Assembly (NCBI RefSeq): GCF_000374645.1
Contig: NZ_KB894805.1
Coordinates: forward strand, 62,001 to 126,000
DNA: 64,000 bases
Direction of reading: 5' to 3'
Origin: Arhodomonas aquaeolei DSM 8974
Lineage (GTDB): Bacteria; Pseudomonadota; Gammaproteobacteria; Nitrococcales; Nitrococcaceae
Made by a program: the position numbers and the translations under genes. Position 1 is the stretch's first letter; the number at the start of each line of letters is the position of its first letter. The notes under the pieces were generated by a model. The model did no database searches. It was not told the origin of the DNA and was given only the letters and a program-made list of their open reading frames with translations. Of this stretch, positions 63,201-64,000 are shown in pieces.

Positions 63201-63702
63201 TGCACCAGGCGGTGACGCGCTCGATGGCCTCGGCGTTGGCGTCGCTGTCGGCCAGCAGGCCCATCGCGTAGGTGGCGACGCGGTGCTCGCGGTCGCCGTC
63301 GTGGCCGCCGGTGCGCTCCTCGAGCCAGGCGTCCAGCTCTGCGAAGGACGTCTCCACCGGCCGGCGGTGTTTTTTGACCCGCCGCTGGACGAACTCCTGC
63401 TTGAAGCCCATGACCACGTCGTGGGAGAGGGTGGCGGCGCGGGCGCGGTCCAGCGCGGCGCCGATGTCGAACAGCTCGCCGAGGAATTCCTCCAGTTCTG
63501 GGCCCAGCTCCAGCAGCAGCGCGCTGGTCTCCGTGGCGGACAGGGGTTCGCCGCGGCGGTAACGCAGCAGGCGGGTGGCGAGTTCAGGCGCCCGGGCGGC
63601 GAGGCGGTCACGGAACAGCGCGTCAAGTCGGGCGAGGCCGCCGGGCTGCTGAAGGGCCTCGAAGCTCAGGCCGAAGCGCTCGAGTGCGGAGTCGAGATTC
63701 AT
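60208..63702 (-). CDS. Large FAD/iron-sulfur pyridine nucleotide oxidoreductase, single-chain Nfn/GltD-PyrK-like fusion
   Basis: A 1164-residue protein with a composite design. Residues 1 to about 215 are helical with no recognised motif. Next is a cysteine cluster (Cys242, 245, 253, 280), then a GltD-like [4Fe-4S] motif (Cys320-323-327 and a later cysteine). Two Rossmann folds follow (VAGMGPAGFTMAHHL near 376 and VVIGGGLTGVDTATEV near 550), as in glutamate synthase small subunit/NfnB. The last 300 residues are a ferredoxin-reductase module (FRAGQFFRLQ, VMGGTGLLKGFQAAL) ending in a [2Fe-2S] pattern Cys1087-1093-1096-1115, like PyrK/NfnA. It may link ferredoxin to NAD(P)H. I do not know its substrate. 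Confidence 0.75.
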   Translation of the reverse strand: MNLDSALERFGLSFEALQQPGGLARLDALFRDRLAARAPELATRLLRYRRGEPLSATETSALLLELGPELEEFLGELFDIGAALDRARAATLSHDVVMGFKQEFVQRRVKKHRRPVETSFAELDAWLEERTGGHDGDREHRVATYAMGLLADSDANAEAIERVTAWCKLARKEPEAARTVAGWTSFRLPQRVDHTALVPLQETGDGVARREAGEGHKRRRDGFGLTDGRASARAVQGEVHYCIYCHEHDGDFCSKGFPEKKGSPELGLKEDPLGNTLTGCPVEEKISEMHSFKRDGHTLAALAVAMVDNPMIPATGHRICNDCMKACIYQKQDPVDIPQIETRCLTDVLDLPWGVELYHLFTRWNPLRAEQFLPAADNGRRVLVAGMGPAGFTMAHHLTQAGCTVVGVDGLKIEPLPRALLEEPVERWSDLVEDLDERILMGFGGVAEYGITVRWDKNFLKLIYLTLARRPNFSVHGGVRLGGTVTLEDAWRLGFDHVTIATGAGLPRVLHMGNSLARGMRQANDFLMALQLTGAGKDSSLANLQVRLPAVVIGGGLTGVDTATEVQAYYIKQVEKVLHRYETLTAARGEEAVTASLNDEDRETLAEFLAHGRAVRAERERAAAAGEAPDFAPLLREWGGVTIAYRKGMNASPAYTRNHEELTKAMEEGLFYAEGLEPLYADVDRYDHVKSLVCRRMQRVEGRWLATREEVTLDARSIFVAAGTVPNTIYEREYPRTFALNGNHFLPHIARREELQPVEDADHCKSPEFGPFTSYDEDGHRVSFIGDTHPAFNGSVVKAIASAKRSYPQILRSVQSKPQASDASAAGFLAEMDEQFSARVVSVNRENPAMTEVWVRAPLAARNFRAGQFFRLQTFESTSPVVEGTRLQVPLLTVSGTGVDGDCIRLMILQWGAGPRLVGRLQPGDPLVLMGPTGAPTDMPTGKTIMVVAGRWGAAVMLDIGAALRAAGNRVLYVAAFGRAGDVDHQDELEGGADQILWCTAGEPTIEARRPQDTSLVATDMLDLVRRYGDGEVGPADGIPLSDVDRVMVMGGTGLLKGFQAALKGELRSYFAPGVEAFGTVGSPMQCMMKGVCAQCLQWQIDPDTGERTRPVFTCAGQDQPLSWIDIDNLSARQQQNRLTDRLTGQWLDYVFEREAQADNPAGG

Positions 63703-63938
63703 GTGTCAGTCGGATCGCTGTGGCAGTTGATTCGGGATCGCGACGCAGGGCCGCGGCAGAATGCAAGGATGCGGCGGCGCCGTCGTCCCATCAAGTCAAT
63801 CCGCGTGCGGTTTTTGCCGGGCGGTGGCAGGCGCGACCCCGGGGCGGTGATACCGGGCTGATATACTGCCACGCTTTGCCCGTTATGGCCCCGGCGGTGG
63901 TGGGCCGCCGGGCCAGGTGTGGCGTGAAGGCGAGGGCG
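63703..63938. other. Divergent promoter region at the right edge
   Basis: About 236 bases with no gene. TATACT at 63862-63867 is a good -10 on the plus strand with a weak -35. No clear operator is visible. An arginine-rich reading frame on the minus strand (63791-64000) is probably not coding. Confidence 0.4.
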
Positions 63939-64000
63939 ATGGAAGGCAGACGGATGCGCGCGCAGGCACGGCGCCGCCGGCGGCGCGGCGTCGCGGGCAT
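63939..64000 (+). CDS. Start of a gene cut by the right window edge (hypothetical)
   Basis: An ATG at 63939 preceded by GAAGGCGAGGG opens 20 codons of uninterrupted, very arginine-rich frame (MEGRRMRAQARRRRRR and on), which reaches the window edge. The basic start could precede a membrane helix. A TATACT -10 lies 70 bases upstream. Too short to name. Confidence 0.35.
   Translation, partial: MEGRRMRAQARRRRRRGVAG

Noticed and set aside
60748-63861. Very long open frame antisense to the large oxidoreductase (over 1000 codons)
   Set aside because: GC-rich codons leave the opposite strand open; the translation is low-complexity Val/Gly/Ala/Arg-rich with no motif, while the other strand shows clear flavin and iron-sulfur motifs.
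63791-64000. 69-codon minus-strand frame at the right edge
   Set aside because: Very Arg/Pro-rich, no ribosome site or homology; a plus-strand start with promoter fits better.

Overview
The window is a chromosomal segment of a GC-rich bacterium, densely packed with genes on both strands. I see no rRNA, tRNA, CRISPR array, prophage or complete insertion sequence. The gene content (DUF3301, DUF2452, FxsA, HrpB, DUF465/YdcH and DUF2937 proteins, a ttrRS-ttrBCA tetrathionate locus, a TsdA/TsdB cytochrome pair and two phasins for polyhydroxyalkanoate granules) points to a gammaproteobacterium. A halophilic or sulfur-metabolising Ectothiorhodospiraceae/Chromatiales-type organism is plausible, but the genus is not recognisable from this window.

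Layout. 0-3.5 kb: a succinate-type CoA-transferase cut by the left edge, a YaiI/DUF188 protein and an RhlE-type RNA helicase. 3.5-9 kb: two membrane-bound cyclic-di-GMP proteins flanking a small XRE regulator. 9-12.3 kb: a PhoD-like phosphatase, a CaxA-type Ca2+/Na+ antiporter and a DsbA-fold isomerase. 12.3-16.2 kb: a GldA / fused GldF-GldG ABC operon ending in a 42-codon reading frame that may be the stump of a lost gene. 16.2-24 kb: CsaA, an alanine symporter, two MFS transporters, an NfeD-type protein, MltF and a peroxiredoxin. 24-27.2 kb: korA-korB, a 2-oxoacid:ferredoxin oxidoreductase, coupled to a ferritin-like protein. 28.6-32.6 kb: two paralogous phasins driven by near-identical promoters, with an HbpS/GlcG protein, a zinc alcohol dehydrogenase and NnrS between them. 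32.8-37.6 kb: a Tat-exported GMC dehydrogenase pair, then a DUF2946 protein and an OprC-type copper receptor. 37.6-48.5 kb: the ttrSR two-component system, ttrBCA, a porin, then on the opposite strand a DksA-like gene with tsdB and tsdA. 48.5-64 kb: YdcH, an old-yellow-enzyme reductase, an AbiTii protein, an AEC transporter, PAP2, HrpB, FxsA, a CPBP protease, three small membrane proteins, MurI and a 1164-residue flavin/iron-sulfur oxidoreductase that looks like a single-chain Nfn.

How the genes fit together. Much of the window serves electron flow under low oxygen. It holds tetrathionate respiration (ttr), interconversion of thiosulfate and tetrathionate (tsd), ferredoxin reduction (kor), a possible ferredoxin/NAD(P)H-handling enzyme at the right end, NnrS, and a copper receptor of the type linked to copper-dependent denitrification enzymes. 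FNR/ANR-type boxes lie in front of korA, ttrB and the DUF2946-oprC pair; the first and last sit at class II spacing from a plausible -10. These loci may therefore form one oxygen-responsive regulon. Phasins indicate carbon storage, and the GGDEF/EAL proteins indicate cyclic-di-GMP control. Two non-coding oddities stand out: a 185-bp inverted-repeat element at 48563-48747 and a cluster of degenerate palindromic repeats at 53045-53341.
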